DNA of 64,000 nt from Betaproteobacteria bacterium. Lineage in GTDB: Bacteria > Pseudomonadota > Gammaproteobacteria > Burkholderiales > Casimicrobiaceae. Position 1 is the first letter of the stretch. Every line of letters starts with the position of its first letter. Below are positions 14,069 to 23,269 of this stretch, one piece after another. The position numbers and the translations under genes are program-made. Under the pieces are notes generated by a model. It had not been told where the DNA came from and made no database searches. It saw nothing but the letters and a program-made list of their open reading frames with translations. The stretch is from NCBI GenBank assembly GCA_013298145.1, contig JAAFJO010000010.1, positions 1-64,000 of the forward strand. The letters are read 5' to 3'.

Positions 14069-16093
14069 CTAAGGGCGCGCGCACATGTTGACGAATTCAG
14101 CATCCCAGCCTTGTTCGCCAACCATGTAGTTGTACATCCCAATCGAGTTCACGTAACGATGGTTCGGATCGTCTGGGAAGCGCGAGTTACCGCGGAACAC
14201 CCGCCAAATTGAGCGCTCTCCCGCTGCGCAGCCAGCGGTCGCACCAACGCCGATCGGCGGGGCGACATACGAATCGGTTCCTTCGTTACAAAAGAATCCG
14301 TTGGGCATGCTGTTACATGCAGAGCCAGAGCGCTCACGTCCGGTGTTTGCGATCAGTTGTTTATCAGCATTGAGCGCCGTGTAGAAGTGCCCACCGCGCG
14401 TTTGATTGATTGCCGCGCCCGGAATGAAATAGCGCGTGAGCGAATTGGTGGTGGGCGAAGCGAAGGGATCGGTTTTGAACCAGTAGCCTGTGCGATACCA
14501 AAGCGCATCACCACCGCTTGATTTCACCGTGTCAAGCGCTGACTTCTCAGTCTCGCGCGAGGTCATGAAATAGTAGTCAAACTGCGGGTTGTAGAACTCC
14601 ACCATCGCAGCTTGCGAACCTGTCGTCGACGGAATCTGCGCTGCAGGCGACAGAAACGGCGTGAGTCTGGTGAACAGCAGATCCATGCGTGAGTAATAGT
14701 CAGGACTATTGGGTGTCGCGCACGAAGCGCCGCCACCGAGAAGCGCGCCACGCAGTTCATAGCAAGAAACCCCAGAGCCGCAGTCGCTGCGGAAGGTGAA
14801 AATGCCTGAACCACTCGAACCCGCCTCGGTGGTTCCTTTGTTTGGTGTCCAGCGAATCTTGATGAAGTTATCGAGTGAGCTCACTTTCTCGTAGCCCTGC
14901 ATGGTTCCCTCTGAAAACGCTTTCAGATCGCCTTGTGGGTGATGCACACCCACCACCACTGCATTGCGTGGAATAACACTTGCCTCCCACGCCGCGAAGA
15001 CGGCGCCATTGGGCGGGCTGCTATTCATCTCCAACAGCGAAACGTCCATGTTTTCATCGACAACACGCGCTGACATGCCGGTGGTGAGCCGCTGATAAGG
15101 CGGCGTGGAAAGTGCGTTACACGCGACAGAATCGAAGAACCAGTAGCTCTCGATACTCGCTGCTTCACGCTGGTTCGCAACACAGTGTGCAGCGGTGAAG
15201 AAATACGGACGCCGCGGCGAAGTGTTGGAGTTCAGCAGCGTTCCGGTGCAAATGCGTGTGGTGCCTGTGGGGTCATCCACGTAGTAGTACTTCGCTGTAG
15301 CGCGGGAGGCATCAATCAAGGCTTGCGATGGATTTGAAACGCAAGAGAGATCGATGTTGCAGCTATCGGAGCAGCCTATCTGATCAGGGCTCGCGGCACA
15401 GGTGGCAGGTGCACGACGTTTTTCCTCGATTGCATCACGGCCCACCTTCGCGAGCTGCGAAATTTTCTCGACGGTCAGCGTGAAATCACTCGGCTTTGCA
15501 CCGGGGGCGATTGCAAACTCCAACACGCCGCGCTCGCTCTCAATGGTGGGCGACCATGCGCGCTCGCTACTCACCAGCGGCGCGCCAATGAAGGCCTCGC
15601 TCGCATCTAATGATCCGGTGCGCACAACAAGTTTTTCGACTGGGCCTGCGACGCGGTAGCCCACGCGCATCCCGGCAGCTCCGGGGATGGCGAGCTCGAT
15701 GCGCGCGACCTGCGCACCACCCGCAATCGTCTCCCAGTTGAGTGCTGAGAAATCCACGCGTTGCGAGTCTTCTGGAACGTCGCGCCCGATGCCTACCGCG
15801 GTCGGTTGGCGCTGCATTGTATTGCGCTGGGTTGCGGCGCTCTTTAGTTTGAGCGCAAACTGCTCCGCGCTGATCGCTTCGAGCGCGATGCGGTGTGAAG
15901 CTGCTGCGCGCCCCAAGAAGCGCTCGGGTGCCGCCGCCTTTTCATTCATCATCACCGCTTGCCCCATCGAGCGAGGGGCTTCATCTACGCGAGTTGCCGC
16001 GCCGCTATTGAGGTTCTCAGTGACAGTCGCAATCGCGGTTGAAGCCGCGAATGCCGACAGCACAAGAGTGCCGAGCATAGAAATCTTCATCAT
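14069..16093 (-). CDS. Secreted trypsin-like serine protease with C-terminal DUF5648 domain
   Basis: A 674-residue secreted protein. Signal peptide (LGTLVLSAFAASTAIA) and prepro region come first. The trypsin-fold catalytic domain has His in FFTAAHCVA, Asp in NMDVSLLE and Ser in GSSGSGIF. Paired cysteines nearby resemble lysyl endopeptidase (Achromobacter protease I) relatives. About 170 C-terminal residues match the DUF5648 pattern (VEFYNPQFDYYFMTS, WYRTGYWF, HFYTAL), a repeat domain found in betaproteobacterial surface and secreted proteins. It is a single gene with its own strong terminator. Cleavage specificity is unknown. Confidence 0.85.
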   Translation of the reverse strand: MMKISMLGTLVLSAFAASTAIATVTENLNSGAATRVDEAPRSMGQAVMMNEKAAAPERFLGRAAASHRIALEAISAEQFALKLKSAATQRNTMQRQPTAVGIGRDVPEDSQRVDFSALNWETIAGGAQVARIELAIPGAAGMRVGYRVAGPVEKLVVRTGSLDASEAFIGAPLVSSERAWSPTIESERGVLEFAIAPGAKPSDFTLTVEKISQLAKVGRDAIEEKRRAPATCAASPDQIGCSDSCNIDLSCVSNPSQALIDASRATAKYYYVDDPTGTTRICTGTLLNSNTSPRRPYFFTAAHCVANQREAASIESYWFFDSVACNALSTPPYQRLTTGMSARVVDENMDVSLLEMNSSPPNGAVFAAWEASVIPRNAVVVGVHHPQGDLKAFSEGTMQGYEKVSSLDNFIKIRWTPNKGTTEAGSSGSGIFTFRSDCGSGVSCYELRGALLGGGASCATPNSPDYYSRMDLLFTRLTPFLSPAAQIPSTTGSQAAMVEFYNPQFDYYFMTSRETEKSALDTVKSSGGDALWYRTGYWFKTDPFASPTTNSLTRYFIPGAAINQTRGGHFYTALNADKQLIANTGRERSGSACNSMPNGFFCNEGTDSYVAPPIGVGATAGCAAGERSIWRVFRGNSRFPDDPNHRYVNSIGMYNYMVGEQGWDAEFVNMCARP

Positions 16094-16169
16094 GCTTCCT
16101 TTTTGGAAATTGGGCGTTCGCGCGCTTTGTTTCGCGACGCAACGCCATGTTCAACGCGTAGCCCCGAAT

Positions 16170-17078
16170 TTACGCCGACAAGCGGCGTTCGCCAAGACAG
16201 CGAGCGAGCCCGTCTCGCCAATGCGGAAGTAGGACGCCAAATGTCGCCGTGAAGCGACTGCTATCCAGCGCGCTCCACGCGGGGCGAGTGGCGGGTGTTG
16301 GGAATTCCGCTGTACTGATTGCTTCGACGACGGGCTTCGCGGGAAGTTGCGCGCGTTCGATAATTTCCGAGGCGAATTGATGCCACGACGCGGGCTCGCC
16401 CGTTGCGCTCAGGTGATAAACGCCAGGGTTTACAGCCAGCGCTTCAAGTCCGCTTTCTAGCGTGGACGCAATGGCATCGGCGAGATCGCCAGTGAAATTT
16501 GGAATGCCCCGCTGATCGTTCACCACGCGCAGACGGTCGCGCTCGCCCGCAAGGCGAAGCATTGTCTTGTAGAAGTTCGCGCCATCGTTTGCGTACACCC
16601 AAGACAGTCGAAACACCGCAAACCTCTCGGTTGCTTCGGCCACTGCAATTTCACCGGCAAGTTTGCTCGCGCCATAGACACCCAGCGGCGCGGTGGGGTC
16701 GGATTCCACGTAGGCACGCGGTGCGCCATTGTGAATGGGTGCAACCCCATCAAACACGTAGTCGGTGGAGAAATGCACGAGCAGTGATCTCGTTCGTGCC
16801 GATGCGCGAGCAAGATTTCGCGGACCTTCGCGATTGATTGCAAACGCTGCCTCGCGCTCCGTTTCAGCGCGGTCTACCGCTGTGTAAGCAGCGCAATTGA
16901 ACACAACATCGGCGCGCGCCGCCGCAAGCGCTTCATTGCAGGCATTTTCGTTTCCGATATCGAGTTGTGTTCGGCTCAAGCAAATGACTTCGTGCGCACG
17001 ATCCAAGCGGCGCGATAGCGCCAGACCGAGCTGGCCATTTGCGCCACAAATCAGAACTTTGAGCGGCTTGTTAGGCAT
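16170..17078 (-). CDS. rfbD: dTDP-4-dehydrorhamnose reductase
   Basis: A 302-residue short-chain dehydrogenase/reductase that makes dTDP-L-rhamnose in the last step of the pathway. The NAD(P)-binding motif GANGQLG lies at about residues 12-18. STDYVFDG and YGASKLAGE (catalytic Tyr/Lys) and a late RPAWSALDSSRF are typical of RmlD. Its start overlaps the rfbC end by 8 bp. It is the last gene of rfbBACD and ends 76 bp before the protease start region. Confidence 0.95.
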   Translation of the reverse strand: MPNKPLKVLICGANGQLGLALSRRLDRAHEVICLSRTQLDIGNENACNEALAAARADVVFNCAAYTAVDRAETEREAAFAINREGPRNLARASARTRSLLVHFSTDYVFDGVAPIHNGAPRAYVESDPTAPLGVYGASKLAGEIAVAEATERFAVFRLSWVYANDGANFYKTMLRLAGERDRLRVVNDQRGIPNFTGDLADAIASTLESGLEALAVNPGVYHLSATGEPASWHQFASEIIERAQLPAKPVVEAISTAEFPTPATRPAWSALDSSRFTATFGVLLPHWRDGLARCLGERRLSA

Positions 17079-17622
17079 ACGTATCCGCTTCAGAAAGCGG
17101 TTTGCCGCGCAGGTCCTTCTCGCTCACCGTCGGTTCGCCAATGTCGGCGAGGGGCCAGGGAATCGCGAGACTTGGATCATTCCATGCGAGCGTACGGTCA
17201 TGTGCGGGCGCGTAGTAGTCGGTTGTTTTGTAGAGAAACGTCGCGCGTTCGCTCGTCACCAAGAAACCGTGCGCGAAACCAGGTGGGATCCAAAATTGGC
17301 GGTGATTTTCTGCGGAGAGCGTTACGCCCACCCACTGCCGAAACGTAGGCGAGCTGCGTCGAAGATCAACCGCGACGTCGTAGACCTCCCCATCGATCAC
17401 GCGAACGAGTTTTCCTTGCGGTTGCTCGATTTGATAGTGCAGACCGCGCAACACGCCGCGCTGCGAAACGCTTTGATTGTCTTGCACGAAGCTCACGTTC
17501 GCGGCGATCTTTTCTGCGAAAAGCTTCGCGTTCCAAGATTCCATGAATGAGCCGCGTGCATCGCCAAACACTTTGGGTTCGAGGACGAAACAACCCGCGA
17601 GCGCGGTTGGGATGACGTTCAT
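17071..17622 (-). CDS. rfbC: dTDP-4-dehydrorhamnose 3,5-epimerase
   Basis: A 183-residue cupin-fold epimerase, full length. Visible motifs are VFGDARGSFMESWN, the GVLRGLHYQIE segment with the catalytic His, VYDVAVDLRRSSPTF, and WIPPGFAHGF. It acts third in dTDP-L-rhamnose synthesis, a sugar donor for O-antigen or capsule. It is separated from rfbA by 120 bp that contain a GC-rich repeat, and overlaps rfbD by 8 bp. Confidence 0.95.
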   Translation of the reverse strand: MNVIPTALAGCFVLEPKVFGDARGSFMESWNAKLFAEKIAANVSFVQDNQSVSQRGVLRGLHYQIEQPQGKLVRVIDGEVYDVAVDLRRSSPTFRQWVGVTLSAENHRQFWIPPGFAHGFLVTSERATFLYKTTDYYAPAHDRTLAWNDPSLAIPWPLADIGEPTVSEKDLRGKPLSEADTYA

Positions 17623-17665
17623 TGTGCAAAGTTGCGTTGATCGCTTGCGCGATTAACGTCTGTAA

Positions 17666-17705
17666 GCTCCCCTCGCCTACGGGGAGAGGGGTTGGGGGTG
17701 AGGGA
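17666..17705. repeat. GC-rich palindromic intergenic repeat (rfbA-rfbC)
   Basis: A CTCCCCTCG...CGGGGAGAGGGG stem is followed by TTGGGGGTGAGGG. It belongs to the same class as repeats at 32429-32530 and 55099-55171, which lie inside genes. It could fold in the rfb mRNA. Confidence 0.6.
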
Positions 17706-17742
17706 GCGCTCGCGCATTCAAAAGTTTATGTTCCCGCGAGCG

Positions 17743-18636
17743 CTAGAACACTCGTTCTTTGAGAACGTCTTGCAGGTATTTTCCGTAGCCACTCTTCGCG
17801 AGCGGCGCGGCCAATCGTTCCAATTGCGCCGCATCGATGAAGCCCATGCGATATGCGATTTCTTCAGGGCAACAAACTTTTAAGCCTTGTCGCCGCTCAA
17901 TGGTTTGCACGAAATGCGAGGCTTCGAGCAGCGAATCGTGCGTACCCGTATCGAGCCACGCCATGCCCCGCCCCATGATCTCCACCGAGAGTTTGCCTGC
18001 CGCGAGATACGCCTTATTGACATCCGTGATTTCAAGCTCACCGCGTGGCGATGGCTTCAAGTTGGCGGCAATATCGACAACATCGTTGTCGTAAAAGTAG
18101 AGTCCGACCACGGCATAACGTGATCGCGGCTTTGTGGGCTTCTCTTCGAGTGAAATCGCTCTGCCCGCCGCATCGAATTCAACCACGCCGTAGCGTTCCG
18201 GATCGCTCACTGGATACGCGAATACGGTCGCGCCATTTTGACGTTCGTAAGCGTTGGTCAAAAGCGTTTGCAGCTCATGACCGTAGAACACGTTGTCACC
18301 CAAGACCAACGCCGCAGGATCGTTGCCGATGAAGTCGCGCCCGAGGATGAAGGCTTGCGCCAAACCGTCCGGGGAGGGCTGCACCTTGTATTGCAGATTT
18401 AACCCCCACTGCGAACCGTCGCCGAGCAGCTCGCGAAATCGCGGCGTGTCTTGTGGCGTTGAAATAATCAGAATGTCTTGCAATCCAGCGAGCATCAGCG
18501 CCGAGAGCGGGTAGTACACCATCGGCTTGTCGTAGATCGGCAGCAATTGCTTTGAGATCGCCTGTGTAACGGGGTGAAGACGCGTTCCCGAGCCCCCGGC
18601 GAGAATGATGCCTTTTCGCTTCATGTCCTGCTTCAC
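17743..18636 (-). CDS. rfbA: Glucose-1-phosphate thymidylyltransferase
   Basis: A 297-residue nucleotidyltransferase that makes dTDP-glucose. The signature GIILAGGSGTRLHPVT is near the N-terminus; KPMVYYPLS, LVLGDNVFYG and the C-terminal WLDTGTHDSLLEAS are also visible. The start GTG at 18636 forms a GTGA overlap with the rfbB stop; an ATG four codons later (18624) is the alternative. It is the first catalytic step of the pathway, in the middle of rfbBACD. Confidence 0.95.
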   Translation of the reverse strand: MKQDMKRKGIILAGGSGTRLHPVTQAISKQLLPIYDKPMVYYPLSALMLAGLQDILIISTPQDTPRFRELLGDGSQWGLNLQYKVQPSPDGLAQAFILGRDFIGNDPAALVLGDNVFYGHELQTLLTNAYERQNGATVFAYPVSDPERYGVVEFDAAGRAISLEEKPTKPRSRYAVVGLYFYDNDVVDIAANLKPSPRGELEITDVNKAYLAAGKLSVEIMGRGMAWLDTGTHDSLLEASHFVQTIERRQGLKVCCPEEIAYRMGFIDAAQLERLAAPLAKSGYGKYLQDVLKERVF

Positions 18637-19700
18637 GCTGGCGTTGCCGAGCGTTCCTTATAGTTTTTTTCGATCCACGTCTTGTACTCACCGGACTGAA
18701 CGTGCGCCACCCATTCGGCGTTTTGCAAATACCAAAGTACGGTTTTTTCGATGCCAGTGGCGAAGTTTTCCGACGGACGCCAACCCAGCTCGCGCTCGAT
18801 CTTTGAGAAGTCAATCGCATAGCGACGATCATGGCCGGGGCGGTCTGTTACGTGCGTGATTTGCTTTGTGTAATCAGTGCCCGGCCGGTGTTTCGCCAGC
18901 AGAGAACAAATCGTGTGCACGACATCACGGTTAGGCATTTCGGCATCACCGCCGATCAGATAGAGCTCGCCCGGCGCGCCCGACTCCAGCACGCGGCGAA
19001 TTGCGCTGCAATGATCCGACACATAGAGCCAATCGCGAATCTGCATGCCGTCGCCGTAAATCGGCAGCGGTTTGCCTGCGATCGCATTCACGATCATGAG
19101 CGGAATCAATTTCTCAGGGAACTGACGCGGCCCGTAGTTATTCGAGCAATTGGTCACCATCACCGGCATGCCGTAGGTGTGGAAATACGCCCGTGCCAAG
19201 TGATCGGAACCCGCTTTCGAAGCGCTGTACGGCGAATTCGGTTCGTAGCGAGAATGCTCACTGAATTTAGGATCGTTCGCGCCGAGCGTGCCGAACACCT
19301 CGTCGGTCGATACGTGCACGAAGCGAAACTGCGCCGCAGCGTCGTCCCCGAGCGATTTCCAGTGGGCGCGCGCCGCTTCGAGCAGCGAGCCCGTGCCGAG
19401 CACATTCGTTCGCACAAAATCCATCGGCCCGTGAATCGAGCGATCCACGTGACTTTCCGCCGCGAAGTGAATCACCGCACGCGGTTGGTACTTCGCAAAG
19501 ATCGCCTTCATCGCGGCTGTGTCGCAGATGTCGGCGCGCTCAAACGCGTAACGTTTATCGGCCGAAACGCTCGCGAGCGTTTCCGGATTTGCTGCGTAGG
19601 TGAGCAAATCGACGTTAACGACCGGCTCGCTATGTGTTGCTAGCCAATCAAGAATGAAATTGCTGCCGATGAAGCCACAGCCGCCAGTGACGAGAATCAT
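18633..19700 (-). CDS. rfbB: dTDP-glucose 4,6-dehydratase
   Basis: A 355-residue extended SDR enzyme, second step of dTDP-L-rhamnose synthesis. Its NAD-binding motif TGGCGFIGSN lies at residues 5-14, HFAAESHVDRS and STDEVFG are present, and YSASKAGSDHL carries the Tyr/Lys pair. The start at ATG 19700 puts the motif at the usual place; the open frame extends 28 codons further upstream but is not family-like. It is the first gene of rfbBACD, divergent from waaA. Confidence 0.95.
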   Translation of the reverse strand: MILVTGGCGFIGSNFILDWLATHSEPVVNVDLLTYAANPETLASVSADKRYAFERADICDTAAMKAIFAKYQPRAVIHFAAESHVDRSIHGPMDFVRTNVLGTGSLLEAARAHWKSLGDDAAAQFRFVHVSTDEVFGTLGANDPKFSEHSRYEPNSPYSASKAGSDHLARAYFHTYGMPVMVTNCSNNYGPRQFPEKLIPLMIVNAIAGKPLPIYGDGMQIRDWLYVSDHCSAIRRVLESGAPGELYLIGGDAEMPNRDVVHTICSLLAKHRPGTDYTKQITHVTDRPGHDRRYAIDFSKIERELGWRPSENFATGIEKTVLWYLQNAEWVAHVQSGEYKTWIEKNYKERSATPA

Positions 19701-19798
19701 GCGTTCGCTTTCGATGCTGGAGTCGCTCGCGCGCCCCAAATCCCCCAAACCGGTCATTTTAGGCGGGTAACATTGCGCTTCCACTCTTGGCCGCCGCT

Positions 19799-21064
19799 AT
19801 GCCCCTCTGGTTTCGAATTGTTTATTCGCTGCTCTGGTGTGTGGCGTTGCCGTTTGCATTTCTGAGCCTGTGGCTGCGTGGCAAGAAAAATCCGCATTAC
19901 CGCGAACACTGGCGTGAACGCGTGGCGTTACGCGGAACTCGGGTCGATGTCGATGTGTGGATTCATGCGGTGTCGGTCGGCGAAGCACGAGCTTCGGCCA
20001 CGATCGTGCGTGAATTGCTGCGGCAAGACAAACGCATCCTCATCACCTGCACCACGCCAACAGGACGTGCCACCTTGCGGGAGCTTTTCGGCAATAAGGC
20101 GAGCATTCGATACCTGCCGTTTGACGCGCCGTTTCTCATCCGCAAAATGCTTCGCAACTCGCGTCCTAAATTGGGCATCTTGATGGAAACCGAGGTGTGG
20201 CCCGGCGTCTGTTCGGTCGCAACGCAAGAGCGAGTGCCGCTGTGGCTCGTCAATGCGCGCCTCTCGGAGCGCTCTGCGCGCGGCTACGCGCGAGCTGGAT
20301 CGCTCACGAGATCAATGTTTGGTTTGCTTTCAGGCGTCGCCGCGCAAACCCAAGAGCACAGCACACGCTTCAGCGCGCTGGGCGCACACAACGTGCACGT
20401 ATTGGGCAATCTCAAGTTCGACTTAGCGATTCCGGATTTCTTGCAGCCGCGCGCCGACCGACTGACCGAGCACATGACAAGTGGCAACGCGGCGCGCCCG
20501 TTTTGGGTGGCAGGCTCAACGCGTGAAGGTGAGGATGCCGCAATCTTGAACGCTTTGGTGACCCATCCGCTGCGCGAGCGTGCGATGGCCGTGATCGTCC
20601 CGCGTCATCAAGAGCGCTGGCAGAGCACGTATCAACTCGCAAAGAAACTCGGGTTCAGCGTCGCTCGGCGCAGTGACGCGGAAATCGCCCCCGACTCCGA
20701 GGTAATCATCGGCGACAGCATGGGCGAAATGCTCTCGTACTATGCAAACGCGAAAGTGGTGGTCATGGGCGGATCGCTTGGTGGAACCGGCAGCCAAAAC
20801 TTAATTGAGCCTTGCGCGCTCGGTGTGCCCGTTGTGCTTGGCCCGTCAGTCTTCAATTTCAAAGAAGCGGCTGAAGCAGCACTCACGCTAGGTGCAGCGA
20901 AACCCGCGCGCGATTCACGCGAGGCGCTCACCGTCGTTCTTGAATTTCTTGACGATGAAATGCATCGCCGCCGCGTCGGAGCCCGCGCCAGAGAATTTGT
21001 CGCCGCTCATCGTGGGGCAACGGAAAAAACGCTTCGCTTACTCGGACTCTCTGATCGGCGATAG
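19799..21064 (+). CDS. waaA: Kdo transferase (3-deoxy-D-manno-octulosonate transferase)
   Basis: A 421-residue GT30 glycosyltransferase that attaches Kdo to lipid A at the inner membrane. An N-terminal membrane anchor (IVYSLLWCVALPFAFLSLWL) comes first, then HAVSVGEARA, ETEVWPG, VAGSTREGE and GGSLGGTGSQNLIEP, all WaaA hallmarks. I chose ATG 19799 over a TTG four codons earlier. It is divergent from rfbB and convergent with the glycosyltransferase at 21093. The clustering fits lipopolysaccharide assembly. Confidence 0.95.
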   Translation: MPLWFRIVYSLLWCVALPFAFLSLWLRGKKNPHYREHWRERVALRGTRVDVDVWIHAVSVGEARASATIVRELLRQDKRILITCTTPTGRATLRELFGNKASIRYLPFDAPFLIRKMLRNSRPKLGILMETEVWPGVCSVATQERVPLWLVNARLSERSARGYARAGSLTRSMFGLLSGVAAQTQEHSTRFSALGAHNVHVLGNLKFDLAIPDFLQPRADRLTEHMTSGNAARPFWVAGSTREGEDAAILNALVTHPLRERAMAVIVPRHQERWQSTYQLAKKLGFSVARRSDAEIAPDSEVIIGDSMGEMLSYYANAKVVVMGGSLGGTGSQNLIEPCALGVPVVLGPSVFNFKEAAEAALTLGAAKPARDSREALTVVLEFLDDEMHRRRVGARAREFVAAHRGATEKTLRLLGLSDRR

Positions 21065-21092
21065 CGCCGTTCCGCGTAGCGCATTTGCCGCG

Positions 21093-21929
21093 CTATCGAG
21101 CGCCGAGGAGCGCATTCACCTGCTCGCGGCGTGCTCGCGCCGGATCGCTTTTTATCCAAGCGGCGACTACATCGTTGTAGTCTGGATGGAGCGCAAGCAA
21201 GCGTGCGCCGCCCTCGCGCATGAGCTCGTGCTTTTCGTCCGTGAAGGACTGGCTACCTTCGTGTGCGACATACGCATTCGTACACATCACGTTTCGAAAG
21301 CCCTTAAGCGTGGCGCGACGGCAAAAATCATTTTCTTCACCATAGCCGCGCGGGAAATTCGCCTCATCGAAATTTTCGACGGCATCGAGACAGCCGCGCG
21401 AGATCAGCATGCAAAAGCCGACGGCTGTGGGAATGTCGATTTCATCCGTCCGATGATTTGCGAGCGTTTTTGCGATGCGCTTGCGCTCTGCAACAGGCGG
21501 CACCGGCCACTCGCGCAAAAAATCGGGATATGAGCAAATCGTCGCGTTGTTCGAAAACGGCGTGACAGTGCCGATCTTCTCGTCGCGTGCGAGCGTTGCA
21601 AGCATCTGATCGAGCCAACCTTCGGTGACGATGGCGTCGGAATTCAGCAAAAGCAAATGCTCGTCGTTGCGGGTTGCCGTGATCGCTTGGTTTGCGTTCC
21701 AAGTGAATCCGCGGTTCACCCGGTTATGGCGAACTTCAATCGCACGCCTCGCGTGTTTTCGCGTGTATGCCTCAAGTAGCGGCGCAATACGCAAATCGCT
21801 CGACGCATCGTTAATCGCCACGATTCGATGCGCAGCTTCGATACGCTCATCGACCAGCGCTTGAAGACAGCGCTCCAGCGCGTCGTAGCCGTTGTAGATT
21901 GGAATCGCGATGAGAACGCGGTGTGTCAT
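21093..21929 (-). CDS. Family 2 glycosyltransferase
   Basis: A 278-residue GT-A fold transferase. It begins VLIAIPIYNGYDALERCLQAL, with AINDASSD as a nucleotide-sugar contact. LLLNSDAIV stands at the DxD-like site and GYGEENDFCRRA near the catalytic base. The start at ATG 21929 (MTHRV) directly precedes the GT2 fold. It lies tail to tail with waaA, so lipopolysaccharide or surface sugar synthesis is likely. Donor and acceptor are unknown; rhamnosyltransferase activity is one guess because of the rfb genes nearby. Confidence 0.85.
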   Translation of the reverse strand: MTHRVLIAIPIYNGYDALERCLQALVDERIEAAHRIVAINDASSDLRIAPLLEAYTRKHARRAIEVRHNRVNRGFTWNANQAITATRNDEHLLLLNSDAIVTEGWLDQMLATLARDEKIGTVTPFSNNATICSYPDFLREWPVPPVAERKRIAKTLANHRTDEIDIPTAVGFCMLISRGCLDAVENFDEANFPRGYGEENDFCRRATLKGFRNVMCTNAYVAHEGSQSFTDEKHELMREGGARLLALHPDYNDVVAAWIKSDPARARREQVNALLGAR

Positions 21930-22054
21930 TCGATCAAATACCAAGCTTTCGCCCATATAAATTCGGGGCGAACGAATAAAAAAAGTAGTCTACCGAAAAC
22001 TATTCAAATCAGCCCCTAGCCCGTATTCAATATCGGGCGACGAGACTCAGCTGA

Positions 22055-23131
22055 TCAAATACGTTTACCTGTGTCGGCATGAAACCAGTGCACTCGCACA
22101 GGATCGAACGAAATGGGCAGGCGATCTCCCACGCGTGCATTCGAGCCAAAGCCTTCGCTCGGTAGGCGACAGATGATTCGATAGCTACCGAATTGACCGT
22201 AGGCATAGGCATCAGCGCCAACCCATTCGACCATTTGTACTGCGATTGAAAAGCGCGCCTGCGCTTCCGGCACGATCTGCAAATGTTCAGGGCGAACGCC
22301 AACGACGACACGTTGATTGTTTTCAACGCTGCGCGGGAATTCGCCGACATGAAACATGTCGCCATGTGTTTCCATCTTGAGCGATTGCGCAGCTCGCTCG
22401 CCCCAAATTTGGTTCATGGCAGGCGTGCCGATGAAGTTCGCAACGAAGAGCGAGGCAGGGCGCTCGTACACGTCTTTCGGTGTACCGACTTGCTCGATCA
22501 CGCCTGAATTCATCACCAACATGCGATCCGAAAGCGTCATCGCCTCGATCTGATCGTGAGTCACGTACAGGCTCGTCACCTTGAGTTCTTGATGCAGCTT
22601 TTGAATTTCCAAGCGCATCTCAACGCGCAGCTTCGCATCCAGATTTGAAAGTGGCTCGTCAAACAAAAACACTTTGGGATTGCGCACAATCGCACGCCCC
22701 ATCGCCACGCGCTGGCGCTGACCGCCGGAGAGCTGTTTCGGTTTTCGATCCAAAAGATGTGAAAGCTCAAGAATCTCCGCTGCTTTGGCAATGCGGGAAT
22801 CGATATCAGCTTGCGGCATCTTTCGGATGCGAAGCCCGTAGCTCATATTCTCGCGAACATTCATGTGCGGATAAAGCGCGTAGTTCTGAAACACCATCGC
22901 GATATCACGATCCTTCGGCTCAAGCGCATTCACGACTTTGCCGTCAATCCAAATCTCACCGTGCGTGATCGGCTCAAGCCCTGCGACCATGCGCAACAAG
23001 GTGGACTTGCCGCATCCGGAAGGCCCAACGATGACGACGAATTCGCCGTCCGCAATGGAGAGGTCGACGCCGTGGATGACATCGACGTTGCCATAAGATT
23101 TTTTGACGTGTTTGAACTCAAGCTGTGCCAT
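22055..23131 (-). CDS. ugpC: ABC transporter ATPase, UgpC/MsmK type
   Basis: A 358-residue ABC ATPase of the carbohydrate-uptake (CUT1) class. Walker A is GPSGCGKST at residues 36-44, signature LSGGQ at 134-138 and Walker B VFLFDE at 154-159. A C-terminal TOBE/MalK-type regulatory domain includes VGVRPEHLQIV. It powers the importer made by the divergent ugpBAE genes. The 138-bp gap between ugpC and ugpB would hold both promoters. The glycerol-3-phosphate specificity is inferred from the binding protein. Confidence 0.9.
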   Translation of the reverse strand: MAQLEFKHVKKSYGNVDVIHGVDLSIADGEFVVIVGPSGCGKSTLLRMVAGLEPITHGEIWIDGKVVNALEPKDRDIAMVFQNYALYPHMNVRENMSYGLRIRKMPQADIDSRIAKAAEILELSHLLDRKPKQLSGGQRQRVAMGRAIVRNPKVFLFDEPLSNLDAKLRVEMRLEIQKLHQELKVTSLYVTHDQIEAMTLSDRMLVMNSGVIEQVGTPKDVYERPASLFVANFIGTPAMNQIWGERAAQSLKMETHGDMFHVGEFPRSVENNQRVVVGVRPEHLQIVPEAQARFSIAVQMVEWVGADAYAYGQFGSYRIICRLPSEGFGSNARVGDRLPISFDPVRVHWFHADTGKRI

Positions 23132-23269
23132 GCGGTGACTATATCAAGCCTTGTACTGAGGGAAACCCGCGTTTGCGCGTTTTTCTAAAAAGTGTCACAT
23201 TCACACTCTACGATAGCGAACTTAATTTGCTGCGTTCGCACAAAAAACGATTCTTTTCAGGAGAGATCA

